In this document: positions 23,770-33,128 of the stretch, piece by piece
How the letters are laid out: the number at the start of each line of letters is the position of its first letter
Numbering within the stretch: the first letter of the stretch is position 1
Program-made: the position numbers and the translations under genes
IMG/VR virus record: IMGVR_UViG_3300000553_000004
Location: 62,001-126,000 of that record
Strand: one strand, 5' to 3'
Source: a virus
DNA: 64,000 nucleotides
Notes under the pieces: model-generated
Told to the model about the DNA's origin: nothing
Seen by the model: only the letters and a program-made list of their open reading frames with translations
Databases searched by the model: none

Positions 23770-24120
23770 ATGGCAATACATGGAGAACCAGAATATTATA
23801 TGTTTACACAATCTTCAAACACACAGGCAGACCTTAACATTTGTCAGGCCGCAGACGACATTATTGGAATTTTCGACTCTCTTGGTTTCACAAGCGAGAC
23901 TCCACCCGATATTGAATTGTTAAGACATTCAATTGTTGAAGTTATTCAAAAACGAACCACACCAACGGTTGTTGAGGGCAGTCTTGATGAAGCCAAGTTG
24001 TATGTGAAATACTTCAAGGAGGCGAATGAACTCAAACCAAATAAAACCGTTAAAGTTCCTGAATACGATTATCTGACAGAAGGATTTGACCCGTCAAAAT
24101 TACCAAAAAAATCAAAATAA
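23770..24120 (+). CDS. hypothetical protein, 116 aa
   Basis: Not recognised. Helical middle part and lysine-rich C-terminus (DPSKLPKKSK). Start fixed by the promoter. Confidence 0.68.
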   Translation: MAIHGEPEYYMFTQSSNTQADLNICQAADDIIGIFDSLGFTSETPPDIELLRHSIVEVIQKRTTPTVVEGSLDEAKLYVKYFKEANELKPNKTVKVPEYDYLTEGFDPSKLPKKSK

Positions 24121-24135
24121 TGATGTTTTCCTAAA

Positions 24136-24157
24136 CCAAGTTATATTTATAACTTGG
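24136..24157. repeat. 10-bp hairpin before an HNH gene
   Basis: CCAAGTTATA and TATAACTTGG are inverted copies separated by 2 bases. It may be a terminator or an endonuclease-associated site. Confidence 0.5.
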
Positions 24158-24170
24158 AAAGGGAATAAAT

Positions 24171-24731
24171 ATGAGAGAATCGAAATTAGGTAAAATTTTA
24201 ACAAAAGAATTTTTGGAGATTGAACATCTTCAAAAGAAGAAATCTTTAAATCAAATATCAAAAGAAATAGGATGTGACCATAAATCAGTAACAAACTATT
24301 TGAATTTACATAAATTAGAACATTTACCACCATACAACGGAGTAAAAAATAAAAAACATTGGTCGTGGTCTGGATATGAAGAAATATCAAAAACATATTG
24401 GGAAAATGTAAAAACGGGGGCCAGAAATAGACGTATTTCTTTCAATCTAAAAATAGAGAGTGTTTGGGAACTATATCTTAAACAAAATAAAAAATGTTCT
24501 TTGTCAGGATTGGATATAGGATTTGAGGCATCAAAAAGCAATTCCGCGTCTCTCGACAGAATAGATTCTAAAAAAGGATATGAAATTGACAATGTTCAAT
24601 GGGTTCATAAATACATAAATCAAATGAAGTGGGATATGTCACAAGAACATTTCATAGAAATGTGTAAGACAATAACCAATTATCAAAAGAAAAAGAAAAA
24701 TGAAGAAGAAATCAAAAACGTTAGTTGTTAA
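24171..24731 (+). CDS. HNH homing endonuclease (paralogue)
   Basis: 186 residues. Helix-turn-helix at the N-terminus (SLNQISKEIGCDHKSVTNYL), then WELYLKQNKKCSLSGLDI and SLDRIDSKKGYEIDNVQWVH. Closely related to the gene at 22897 but in the opposite orientation. Its 3' end overlaps the start of the P-loop kinase gene by 32 bases. GGGAATAAATATG gives a possible weak ribosome binding site. Confidence 0.88.
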   Translation: MRESKLGKILTKEFLEIEHLQKKKSLNQISKEIGCDHKSVTNYLNLHKLEHLPPYNGVKNKKHWSWSGYEEISKTYWENVKTGARNRRISFNLKIESVWELYLKQNKKCSLSGLDIGFEASKSNSASLDRIDSKKGYEIDNVQWVHKYINQMKWDMSQEHFIEMCKTITNYQKKKKNEEEIKNVSC

Positions 24732-25251
24732 TTTTTGTGCCGGGCCTGGCGCCGGAAAAAGTTCGATGGCAGCATCTGTATTTTCCCATCTTAAATGGAA
24801 AAATGTTGAATGTGAACTTGTCACAGAATTCGCAAAAGATTTAGTCTGGGAACACCGTCATAAAACCTTCGACGACCAAATTTATATGTTCGCAAAACAA
24901 TACCATAGAATTTATCGCTTGATGAACCAAGTTGACGTAGTGGTAACTGACTCGCCGATACTATTGACTCCAATCTACGACCTTGAACGCAGACAAACAT
25001 TGAAGAATCTCGTCTTGGAAGAATTCAACAAGGTTCATAACTTTAACATATTTCTCACAAGGAAGAAGAAATATCAACCGAAGGGAAGAAATCAGAACGA
25101 GGAACAAGCCAAGGAAAAAGACCGTGAGATAAAGACATTCCTTGAAGAAAATGGAATCCCATACGTTCAGATTGATGGCACAAACGAATCGGTGGATGTA
25201 ATAGTTAATACAATCACCACAACTCTAAAGGCAATCCATGAAGGTAAGTGA
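24700..25251 (+). CDS. P-loop kinase / AAA_28-like ATPase
   Basis: 183 residues. Walker A is FCAGPGAGKSSMAAS; a TEFAKDLVWE segment and VVVTDSPILLTPIYD (Walker B-like) follow. The layout is that of small nucleotide-type kinases, including the NadR kinase domain and deoxynucleoside kinases. A nicotinamide riboside kinase role would suit the NAD genes here but is not shown by the sequence. Confidence 0.68.
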   Translation: MKKKSKTLVVNFCAGPGAGKSSMAASVFSHLKWKNVECELVTEFAKDLVWEHRHKTFDDQIYMFAKQYHRIYRLMNQVDVVVTDSPILLTPIYDLERRQTLKNLVLEEFNKVHNFNIFLTRKKKYQPKGRNQNEEQAKEKDREIKTFLEENGIPYVQIDGTNESVDVIVNTITTTLKAIHEGK

Positions 25252-25444
25252 GAAACAATTGATAATGTTGATGGATATCCTCAAGGACACCTTGAAAATT
25301 TCAAATGTCTTGGGTGGATACGATTTGCCAACTCGCCTACAACTGACCAATGATTTAATAAATCAACAGAGTAACGATTTGAGGGAAGTCGAACCTAAAC
25401 CAAAATTGACGGCTAAAGGACATAAATCGCTCTTGGGCGGATAA
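25238..25444 (+). CDS. hypothetical protein, 68 aa
   Basis: Not recognised. Helical, 14-base overlap with the kinase gene. Confidence 0.6.
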   Translation: MKVSEKQLIMLMDILKDTLKISNVLGGYDLPTRLQLTNDLINQQSNDLREVEPKPKLTAKGHKSLLGG

Positions 25445-25474
25445 ATATAATTATCACTTTTAGTTTTTATATTT

Positions 25475-26248
25475 ATGGATATGTCACACAAACATATCTA
25501 TAATCTTCGTCCGACTCCATTGAGTCATGAGTTTCATTTTTCAAAATTAATGGTGGCTCCGCCATCGACGACTCCACTTCCCTCTAAGATGGATTTAAGA
25601 GATGGGGGATTGTTGGATTCTGTATATAATCAAGGACATATAGGAAGTTGCACAGGCAATGGATTCGCAGCGGCGTTTAATTATGACTTGAAATTACAAG
25701 GATTGACTTCATTAATTCCTAACCCATCTCGTCTTTTCATTTATTACAATGAACGTGATTTGATTGGTATGACTAATCAAGATTGTGGTTCTAGTTTGGG
25801 TGATGGAATTGCAACACTACAAAAATACGGAGTATGTTCCGAAACTACTTGGGGTTATGATGAAGCTAAATATACAACAAAACCTATAAATGAGGCTTAC
25901 ACCGAAGCGTCGTCTAGTACATTACTTCAATTTAATTCCGTAAATACGTTGGATGATATTAAACAGAGTTTGGCAAATAAACATCCTGTAATCGTTGGAT
26001 TCACTTTATACCCATCGTTTGAGAGTCGTGACGTCGCCGAGACGGGAATTATACCAATGCCTACGTTAGATGAATCTCCGATTGGCGGACACTGTGTTTT
26101 GATAGTCGGTTACGATGATGAAAAACAATGGTTGATTGTTCGTAATTCTTGGGGCGAATCTTGGGGTGACGCTGGATATTTTTACGTTCCGTATACCTAC
26201 CTACCTAAAAATCTCATGGAAGCGTATACATTACAGACCGTGAAATAA
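25475..26248 (+). CDS. papain-like C1A cysteine peptidase
   Basis: 257 residues. Active-site region GHIGSCTGNGFAAAF carries the nucleophile Cys; GGHCVLIVGYDD carries the His; RNSWGESWGDAGYF carries the Asn. There is no signal peptide and only a short N-terminal extension, so a normal papain-type propeptide is missing. Its target, whether phage precursor proteins or host proteins, cannot be read from the sequence. Confidence 0.88.
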   Translation: MDMSHKHIYNLRPTPLSHEFHFSKLMVAPPSTTPLPSKMDLRDGGLLDSVYNQGHIGSCTGNGFAAAFNYDLKLQGLTSLIPNPSRLFIYYNERDLIGMTNQDCGSSLGDGIATLQKYGVCSETTWGYDEAKYTTKPINEAYTEASSSTLLQFNSVNTLDDIKQSLANKHPVIVGFTLYPSFESRDVAETGIIPMPTLDESPIGGHCVLIVGYDDEKQWLIVRNSWGESWGDAGYFYVPYTYLPKNLMEAYTLQTVK

Positions 26249-26262
26249 ACCACACTGACCGC

Positions 26263-26290
26263 TTGACTTTATAGAAAGTCGTAGTAGTAT
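26263..26290 (+). promoter_or_regulatory. promoter for the GTG-start gene at 26297
   Basis: TTGACT (26263-26268), 16 bp, TAGTAT (26285-26290). GTG lies exactly 6 bases downstream, which supports the GTG start. Confidence 0.78.
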
Positions 26291-26296
26291 GATAGT

Positions 26297-26632
26297 GTGA
26301 TTTCAATAAAAGACACCGTAGGAAGTATTTGGGTTCCTTGCCCGAAGTGTAAATCAGCAGTCTGTATTACACAGTGGGGAGAACAAACCTGCATCTATGA
26401 GAAGTGTGACGGTCACAAGTTCACGTTTGAAGTCAATAACGATTCACTGCTGTTACTTCTCGAACAGGTTCAGAAGGTGAATTTGGCCGAAGATGTCAGA
26501 TTGTCGAAGTCGATTACAATGCGTCCGGCTATGCCTGTAGTTCAAAAAAGTACCAATAGTTTTCTCGTTATCCAGCAGCCGAAATCAAGTAATCCCTCCG
26601 ATTGGTATCATAATGACCCATTCAAACAATGA
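26297..26632 (+). CDS. zinc-ribbon protein with GTG start, 111 aa
   Basis: CPKCKSAVC and CIYEKCDGH suggest a zinc ribbon in the first 40 residues. No ATG is available near the promoter. Function unknown. ATGA overlap with the next gene. Confidence 0.62.
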   Translation: MISIKDTVGSIWVPCPKCKSAVCITQWGEQTCIYEKCDGHKFTFEVNNDSLLLLLEQVQKVNLAEDVRLSKSITMRPAMPVVQKSTNSFLVIQQPKSSNPSDWYHNDPFKQ

Positions 26633-27738
26633 AAATTTTTCCAATTCACGATTTCATAAATAGAGAATCCGAATTCTTTAGGATACTCAAATTCTTACCT
26701 AGAATTGGAAATGACGGCCCTTGGGTTGCGGGTGGGTCGGTATGGAAATCTATGGAAAATATTCCATTGAATTGTGATGTTGATTTCTTTTTCAAAGACG
26801 ATGGACAATACAAAAATTGGATGCGAACTCTTCAATCGATTCCTTATACTTATCGAATCATGTCCAGTAAGACAAATCAATATAACACTTCATTTGATTT
26901 TCATATAAACGACGGTAACTTTAATAAAACTGTAAAGATTCAGTGTGTTAATTTTAAGTATTTCAATAACATGGAAGATTTGTTGGGTGGGTTTGATTTT
27001 ACCGCCTGTCAGTTTGGATTCGACGGAACTAATTTACATTGTGGTGACAGGTCGATGTCGGATTTGAAAGATAGAGTCATCGTTTTTAATACCGTCCGCG
27101 ATTTGACAGCTAGCGGAGTTCATTTAGAAAAATATACTAAACTCGGATTTACTGTTCCTGCCACCGAGATGATTAGATTTGAAGAAATACGTAATGCTTT
27201 GAATACGGCTGGGAAAAATTTATTTGATAAAATGAGTGTGTCAGGCAATCCATGTGTCGAGGAAGACTTATCATCATATCCACAGCCGGCGACCCGGCAA
27301 AGTGAATCGTTTGACCCGCGTGGGACGTTTGACGCATTACTTATGCCTTCAATGAATTTTGTGAATTCGGAAATCGGTGACACGGCGACTCCATCGATGC
27401 CTATGGATTATGTAACGTCCGAAACTTCGGTTGGTGGCGAAACATTGTCGCAGGCTATAACCCGTGAAATTGATAATGAAGTTGTCCAACTTATTCAACA
27501 GAGAATAGATAGTCAGAACACTCCAGGCATAAACATTGCCGAAGAATTTATCGGAGAACCAATTACGGAATCGAACCGAATTGAAACAATTCGACAAGAA
27601 GTAGAAAGTATTTTGACGCCAAGTTTAGCGGAGTATTCTCGAACATTATCTGATGAAGAAATTATTAGTATAAGAAATGGAAGTAGAATAACCACAGTTG
27701 AAAATTCGACAAGTTCAATAAATTCAATAGAAAGATGA
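26629..27738 (+). CDS. nucleotidyltransferase-fold protein
   Basis: 369 residues. VAGGSVWKSMENIPLNCDVD contains the GGS and DxD elements of pol-beta-type nucleotidyltransferases. KIQCVNFKYF and GGFDFTACQFGFDG follow as in similar proteins of large phages. The C-terminal 150 residues are low-complexity Ser/Thr/Glu-rich. The substrate is unknown. Confidence 0.62.
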   Translation: MKIFPIHDFINRESEFFRILKFLPRIGNDGPWVAGGSVWKSMENIPLNCDVDFFFKDDGQYKNWMRTLQSIPYTYRIMSSKTNQYNTSFDFHINDGNFNKTVKIQCVNFKYFNNMEDLLGGFDFTACQFGFDGTNLHCGDRSMSDLKDRVIVFNTVRDLTASGVHLEKYTKLGFTVPATEMIRFEEIRNALNTAGKNLFDKMSVSGNPCVEEDLSSYPQPATRQSESFDPRGTFDALLMPSMNFVNSEIGDTATPSMPMDYVTSETSVGGETLSQAITREIDNEVVQLIQQRIDSQNTPGINIAEEFIGEPITESNRIETIRQEVESILTPSLAEYSRTLSDEEIISIRNGSRITTVENSTSSINSIER

Positions 27739-27771
27739 TTTTTGGTTACACTCCAACATACTTATTAGTAT

Positions 27772-28521
27772 ATGGGATGTATCTATAATATAATCAACAA
27801 AGTGACCGGCGCAATATATGTTGGGAGTTCTTCAAGAAAAGACCCAAAAAAACGTTGGTGGCGTCACACAAAAGACCTTCGTGATAACGTTCATCATAGT
27901 CGGTATCTTCAACGTGCATGGAACAAATATGGGGATAATTCATTTGAATTCAAGATTGTAAAAGATAATATTAAAAATTCATTATTGATAAAAATTGAAC
28001 AATTGTATCTCGATAACAGAAGAAAAAATTATCCATCAAGATTAAATTACAATATGTGTTGGGTGGCCGGTAATTGTGAAGGTAGAAAATTTTCACAAAA
28101 GACAATTCAAAAATTAATAACATCGCATCTTGGAATTAGACCTTCACTGGCAACAAGAGAAAAACAAATGAAAATTTGGGAAGATAAATGTAAAACTGCT
28201 TATTCATTTACTGACCCAAACGGAATTATTTATAATAATATTCGCAATTTGAGAAGGTTTGGCCGTGAACATAATTTGAATGGTCAACACTTAAAAAAAC
28301 TACACTGTGGAATTGAGTCTGAATACAAAGGTTGGATTAAGACAGGCGAAAAAAGAACACGATATACAGCGCTTGACACAAATGGTAAGTCATACTATAA
28401 TATCACAAGGTTGAAACCATTTTGTAAAGAACATAATCTAAACTACAAGATGATTCACGCCAATTGTATTAAACAAAACCGACCATACAAGGGTTGGATG
28501 ATAACAAAAACCAAAATTTAA
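27772..28521 (+). CDS. GIY-YIG homing endonuclease with KGW repeats
   Basis: 249 residues. GCIYNIINKVTGAIYVGSS is the GIY-YIG core. Two C-terminal repeats end in YKGWIKT and YKGWMIT, each preceded by a REHNLN or KEHNLN helix. The remnant at 19640 carries a related repeat. It sits between the nucleotidyltransferase and DUF3307 genes, in the same direction. Confidence 0.88.
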   Translation: MGCIYNIINKVTGAIYVGSSSRKDPKKRWWRHTKDLRDNVHHSRYLQRAWNKYGDNSFEFKIVKDNIKNSLLIKIEQLYLDNRRKNYPSRLNYNMCWVAGNCEGRKFSQKTIQKLITSHLGIRPSLATREKQMKIWEDKCKTAYSFTDPNGIIYNNIRNLRRFGREHNLNGQHLKKLHCGIESEYKGWIKTGEKRTRYTALDTNGKSYYNITRLKPFCKEHNLNYKMIHANCIKQNRPYKGWMITKTKI

Positions 28522-28522
28522 T

Positions 28523-28990
28523 ATGGAAAATTTTATTTACTATCCTATAATGTTCTTACTTTGTCATTTGGTAGGCGATTACTTTTTACAGACAGACTGG
28601 ATGGCTCTGAACAAAGGGAAGAAAACGTGGAATTGTCTCGTTCACGTTCTTATCTACACGTCATGTTTTCTGTTCGTTACCCTATCGTGGAAGGCTCTTC
28701 TTTTCATTGGGGCTACCCACTTCATTTTGGACAGATGGCACATAATTCTGAAAAGAATGATATGGTGGAAGAACCATTTTCCGACTGGCAAGTATCCGCC
28801 GTTCAAGTATTGTGACACAACGGGTTACTACGATGCGTCACCAATCAACTCGGCGGTGCCTGATGACAGTGTAATTGCCGAGTATGGTCAACCAAGACCG
28901 TTTTATATCACTATTTGGTTGTATATCTTTCAAGATAACATCCTCCATTTGGTGTGTAACTTCATTGCCTTGATGTATTTGGCGTCTTGA
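28523..28990 (+). CDS. DUF3307 membrane protein
   Basis: 155 residues. HLVGDYFLQTDWMALNKGKK near the N-terminus, with helices VHVLIYTSCFLFVTLSW, ALLFIGATHFILD and a C-terminal anchor, matches DUF3307. Inner-membrane protein of unknown role, found in bacteria and phages. Confidence 0.8.
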   Translation: MENFIYYPIMFLLCHLVGDYFLQTDWMALNKGKKTWNCLVHVLIYTSCFLFVTLSWKALLFIGATHFILDRWHIILKRMIWWKNHFPTGKYPPFKYCDTTGYYDASPINSAVPDDSVIAEYGQPRPFYITIWLYIFQDNILHLVCNFIALMYLAS

Positions 28991-28993
28991 GTT

Positions 28994-29263
28994 ATGAGGT
29001 CTGAAATAGGATTTTCAGTTTTGGTCTTGGCTCAAAAGGCTTGGGGTAGAACGCTTATTGACAACCGAATACGGTCAGAACGTTGGTGGCGTCAAAGACT
29101 TGAATACTTGATAAACAAGGAAGAAGACCCGATTCCACCGGAAAACTTGTGGGATGGAAAGCCGGTTGATTATCCAATGCCATACGAAGTCGAATTCAAC
29201 ATGGCAAACAAAGTGGATTGTTTGTGGATGGGAGTAACTTTACCTACGCTTGACTTCATATAA
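28994..29263 (+). CDS. hypothetical protein, 89 aa
   Basis: Not recognised. Its last codons run through the -35 box of the nadE promoter. Confidence 0.6.
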   Translation: MRSEIGFSVLVLAQKAWGRTLIDNRIRSERWWRQRLEYLINKEEDPIPPENLWDGKPVDYPMPYEVEFNMANKVDCLWMGVTLPTLDFI

Positions 29264-29277
29264 AAAGGTGGTATTCT
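29250..29277 (+). promoter_or_regulatory. promoter of nadE
   Basis: TTGACT (29250-29255), 16 bp, TATTCT (29272-29277); ATG exactly 6 bases downstream. Confidence 0.8.
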
Positions 29278-29283
29278 GTTCGT

Positions 29284-31341
29284 ATGAAATTGATAAAAGT
29301 CGCCAGTGGAACTCTTAATCAGACTCCAAGAGACTGGAAGAACAATAAAAACAACATCATCGAGGCAATTAAACAAGCCAAACGTGAAAGTGTTTCCATT
29401 CTCTGTCTTCCTGAAATGTGTATTTCTGGGTATGGATTGGAAGACGATTATTTCTGTGCCGATGTTCCTCAGCGGGCAATTCGTAAACTGAAAGAAATTA
29501 TCACAGAAGGCGTTCCCAATAGTGGTAGGATGGAACCTATGTGTTTAGGTTTAATTTTCTGTGTCGGACTTCCAATTCGTTTCAATAATACACTTTACAA
29601 CGCCGTTGCCACGGTAGTTGACGGAAAAGTTATCGGCTTCACTTGTAAACAACATTTGGCTGGCGACGGAATACATTATGAAAATCGTTGGTTTAAACCT
29701 TGGCCTCAAGGCGTGGTTCAAACCGTGAACATCCCCGAACTTGGTGGTGAAATCCCAATCGGCGATATTCATTTCAGTATTGGTGGTATTAAAATTGGTT
29801 ATGAGGTCTGTGAGGACGCCTGGACGTGTAATCGTCCCGGAACAGTTCTCGCCACGAAGGGCGTTGATATCTATTTGAATCCAAGTGCCTCTCACTTCTC
29901 TTTCGGTAAACTGAATACACGAAGAAACTTTGTGGTGGATGGTTCGAGAGCGTTTAACGCCACTTACATCTACGCAAATCTTGTAGGTAATGAGGCCGGT
30001 CGGGCAGTGTATGATGGTGGAGCTTTAATCGCAACTGGAGGTTCATTGGTGTCGGCTGGTAAACGATTTAGTTACAATAATGTTATACTGACCACCGCAG
30101 TTGTTGACGTGGATAATACTCGCACATCCCAAGTTCGTACGGCAAGTTTCCAACCTAATATTGAAAAGTATAACGAAGGTTGTGTTGATTGTGGATTCAG
30201 ATATCCTACCGTCAACGAAAAATTGACAATTAATCCCATCCAAGAGAGTTGGGAATTGTCGTCCGATATTAAGCATGAAGAATGTGTTCACGCTCTCGGA
30301 CTGGCTTTGATGGATTACATGAGAAAGAGTCACACGAAAGGTTTCACTATCTCGTTGAGTGGTGGAGCCGATTCGGCGATGGTGACTTATCTCTGTGTCA
30401 TGGGTATCCGAATGGGCGTCGATGAACTTGGAGCTAAAAACTTCATCGAAAAGTTTTGCCCAAATTTAGTCGGTTGTATCGTTTCGCCTTCGTCCCACGA
30501 AAATCATCAGAAATTAACTGTAGACCGTTTGGTGAAAAATCTCATAACAACCGCATATCAAGCTACGGCTCAAAGTGGAAGTATAACAAAAGCTGCCGCT
30601 TGGGAATTGGCTAAAGCATTTAATATTCTTCATTATGAATTTGACGTTGAACCGATGGTTCAAGAATATAAGAAACTTGGTGTAATCATCAAGGGTAGTG
30701 AGTTGACCTTTGAGGCCAATGACATTACTTTACAGAATCTTCAAGCCCGCGTTCGTTGTCCTTCGATTTGGATGATTGCCAACATGAAGGGAACCTTGTT
30801 ACTTACCACAAGTAATATGTCGGAAGCGGCAGTTGGTTACGCAACGATGGATGGTGACACCGCAGGGAGTGTGGCACCTATCGCCGGATTACCCAAGGTT
30901 TATATCCGTGAGTTTCTGGCTTGGGTTGCCAATGACAATGATGATAGAAATAGAATCGCTCGCGCCATGAAATTTGTTGTCAATCAACAACCGACGGCGG
31001 AACTTCGTCCGGCGAGTTATAAACAGACCGATGAAGACGACTTGATGCCGTATTGGCTGTTACACAAAATCGAAACGTTGGTGGTAAAGAATCGTCAGAC
31101 GCCCGTTGAAGTCTATCAGTCGTTGAAGGTGTTGGTCGATGATTATGACAACAATCAGTTAATTAAAGATATCACCAAATTCTTTAAGTTGTTCAGTCAG
31201 AACCAATGGAAACGGGAACGTTATGCTCTTAGTTTCCACATGGATGACCACAATCTTGACCCTCGCACGTGGTGTAGAACGCCGATTCTCACTGGCGGTT
31301 ATGAGGAAGAACTGGAAGAACTGACAAAATTCATTGTATGA
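29284..31341 (+). CDS. nadE: glutamine-dependent NAD+ synthetase
   Basis: 685 residues, full length for the two-domain enzyme. The N-terminal nitrilase-like glutaminase has E44 (CLPEMCISGY), a lysine in CKQHLAGDG and C176 (GYEVCEDAW). The C-terminal ATP-pyrophosphatase domain has SGGADSA starting at residue 359 and later TTSNMSEAAVGY. Converts nicotinate adenine dinucleotide plus glutamine to NAD+. It is the last step of the deamidated NAD route whose other steps are also encoded here. No key motif is missing. Confidence 0.95.
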   Translation: MKLIKVASGTLNQTPRDWKNNKNNIIEAIKQAKRESVSILCLPEMCISGYGLEDDYFCADVPQRAIRKLKEIITEGVPNSGRMEPMCLGLIFCVGLPIRFNNTLYNAVATVVDGKVIGFTCKQHLAGDGIHYENRWFKPWPQGVVQTVNIPELGGEIPIGDIHFSIGGIKIGYEVCEDAWTCNRPGTVLATKGVDIYLNPSASHFSFGKLNTRRNFVVDGSRAFNATYIYANLVGNEAGRAVYDGGALIATGGSLVSAGKRFSYNNVILTTAVVDVDNTRTSQVRTASFQPNIEKYNEGCVDCGFRYPTVNEKLTINPIQESWELSSDIKHEECVHALGLALMDYMRKSHTKGFTISLSGGADSAMVTYLCVMGIRMGVDELGAKNFIEKFCPNLVGCIVSPSSHENHQKLTVDRLVKNLITTAYQATAQSGSITKAAAWELAKAFNILHYEFDVEPMVQEYKKLGVIIKGSELTFEANDITLQNLQARVRCPSIWMIANMKGTLLLTTSNMSEAAVGYATMDGDTAGSVAPIAGLPKVYIREFLAWVANDNDDRNRIARAMKFVVNQQPTAELRPASYKQTDEDDLMPYWLLHKIETLVVKNRQTPVEVYQSLKVLVDDYDNNQLIKDITKFFKLFSQNQWKRERYALSFHMDDHNLDPRTWCRTPILTGGYEEELEELTKFIV

Positions 31342-31760
31342 ATAAAATTGTAATTTGTAAACATTGTGGCGCACTTCATAGAATCGTCAATGGACAATAT
31401 TATTGTTCAAAGGTATTTGGTGGAACTGTGATTGTTCCAAAAAAAATGAAATCTAAAATGAAACCTACGCCGAAGAAAGAAACTGTTCGTATGGAATTTG
31501 AAACCTACGTGTATATCAAGAAATTACTTGAACAGTCGGAGGCCAAGTTACATAGAGATTATCTCACGGCCCTTGAGTTCATTCCAGCTGAACCTTTCAC
31601 TAATTATGAGAAGACTGGGACTTTCAAGGCGGCTGATATTTTCCGTAATGAATCGGAAAAACTTTCAAAAATGAAGAAAGAACTTCACTCGGCGGCTGGT
31701 GCGACTTACAAAGACCATCCGAACATTGAAATGAGAAAAGTTTGGGGGCTTGACGAATAA
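31338..31760 (+). CDS. zinc-finger protein, 140 aa
   Basis: CKHCGALHRI...YYCSK at the N-terminus may bind zinc; the rest is charged and helical. Function unknown. ATGA overlap with nadE, so co-translated with it. Confidence 0.62.
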   Translation: MNKIVICKHCGALHRIVNGQYYCSKVFGGTVIVPKKMKSKMKPTPKKETVRMEFETYVYIKKLLEQSEAKLHRDYLTALEFIPAEPFTNYEKTGTFKAADIFRNESEKLSKMKKELHSAAGATYKDHPNIEMRKVWGLDE

Positions 31761-31778
31761 TTGTGGTTGTGTTAATAT
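31750..31778 (+). promoter_or_regulatory. promoter for gene at 31788
   Basis: TTGACG (31750-31755), 17 bp, TAATAT (31773-31778); ATG 9 bases downstream. Confidence 0.62.
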
Positions 31779-31787
31779 ATAACCGTA

Positions 31788-32777
31788 ATGAAGAATTTAC
31801 TCAATCACACCGACAGTTTTGAAAAGTTGGAAGACATGACAAGTCGGTCACGAATTCCTTTGGTGGGTGGTTGGGGTCGTCGTAAAGGTCGTAGTTATCC
31901 ATCCAACAAGGTTCACCGTTTCTTGGAATCAAGAGTCGGCGTCAAATGGGATGATGTATTCTCCGAATTTGTTCGTCTTACTTGGATTAAAGACGAAGAC
32001 AAGACCCGTGAAAAAATTGGTTGGGATGTCGTATTTGATACGATGATGGTTAACGGTAAAGTTCATTACTTGGACGAAAGTCGGGGATGTCCGTGGCCAA
32101 TCTCCGAATACCGTTGGAAGACCGGAACATTTTATGTTCACCCTGTTACCAAATGTCTTGGCCGCGCAACGCCGGAGAAGAAAGAACCGGAAACCCGACC
32201 GGAGACATACAGAATCTTAGGCAATTATCATCAGTTGATTAAAGCGGAAGGGGTTTGGCATGAAATCAAAGGCATTCCGGTTGAGTCGGATGTTGTTATT
32301 ATTAACGGACTTCATTATCGAAAAGTTAAAACATTGCCAGAATCTAACCAAACGGTTCCGGCAGTATATCCGCCGTTTCCACAGAAATTCTTTGGACATA
32401 AGGTGGTTGAAGAACCGTCAAAATACAAAAAAACTAAAGATGGGTATTATTTGATTCCTGAACCTACCGACTATTTTAACAGATTTTCTAGTCGGGATGA
32501 ACGAATTGGCCCGAGAGATTTGATGATTCAATCCACGAAAGATTGTACATATTGGGGAAGATATAACACCTTACGTAAACTTTCCAACTCGGTGAAAATT
32601 ACAATGAATCGTCAACTTTCTTCAAAGGAATTGAAGAAATATGGATTGAAGAATGATATTACCCCTTTTGGTGGAACTCCTTGTAAAGTCTGTGGAAATG
32701 TAAGATGTTACCAACCACATGACAGTCGGTGTACTATATGTGGACAAAAGTGGTGTCGGATACATAAAAAACCATGA
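31788..32777 (+). CDS. hypothetical protein with C-terminal zinc ribbon, 329 aa
   Basis: Not recognised as a named family. The last 40 residues contain CKVCGNVRCYQ, CTICGQKWC and a final HKK, a double zinc site. The main body has WDDVFSEFVRLTWIKDE. ATGA overlap with the next small membrane gene. Confidence 0.65.
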   Translation: MKNLLNHTDSFEKLEDMTSRSRIPLVGGWGRRKGRSYPSNKVHRFLESRVGVKWDDVFSEFVRLTWIKDEDKTREKIGWDVVFDTMMVNGKVHYLDESRGCPWPISEYRWKTGTFYVHPVTKCLGRATPEKKEPETRPETYRILGNYHQLIKAEGVWHEIKGIPVESDVVIINGLHYRKVKTLPESNQTVPAVYPPFPQKFFGHKVVEEPSKYKKTKDGYYLIPEPTDYFNRFSSRDERIGPRDLMIQSTKDCTYWGRYNTLRKLSNSVKITMNRQLSSKELKKYGLKNDITPFGGTPCKVCGNVRCYQPHDSRCTICGQKWCRIHKKP

Positions 32778-32887
32778 ACAAATTTATCGACAAGTATCTT
32801 ATCACAATCGTTGTGAGTATTTTGATTATAATTGGAATAGTGTTGCCATTTATTTTTACTGTTGTGATGCCAACTTTCAATTTATGA
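32774..32887 (+). CDS. tiny membrane protein, 37 aa
   Basis: One long hydrophobic helix (YLITIVVSILIIIGIVLPFI) after MNKFIDK. 4-base overlaps on both sides support translation. Confidence 0.6.
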   Translation: MNKFIDKYLITIVVSILIIIGIVLPFIFTVVMPTFNL

Positions 32888-33123
32888 GTACGAACTATCA
32901 AGAAAAGAAAAGACGAGTCATAGCCAAATTGGAAGATTCTGGGTATGATAGTATTGACGAATGGGCTGATGCCATTCTTACTGCTATTGGACAAGTCGAT
33001 TCGGATGATGCGGATGCAATGGATATCATTCATCGAGCAGCTAAAAAACTCGACGAAACTGCCACTCGACATATTAGTGAACAACAGACTCGCCGAGGGT
33101 CTTTGTTAGATGGGTGGGACTAA
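32884..33123 (+). CDS. hypothetical protein, 79 aa
   Basis: Starts MSTNYQEKKRRV. The upstream in-frame extension runs through the membrane-protein gene and is rejected. Helical and acidic; unknown function. Confidence 0.62.
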   Translation: MSTNYQEKKRRVIAKLEDSGYDSIDEWADAILTAIGQVDSDDADAMDIIHRAAKKLDETATRHISEQQTRRGSLLDGWD

Positions 33124-33128
33124 AATTT

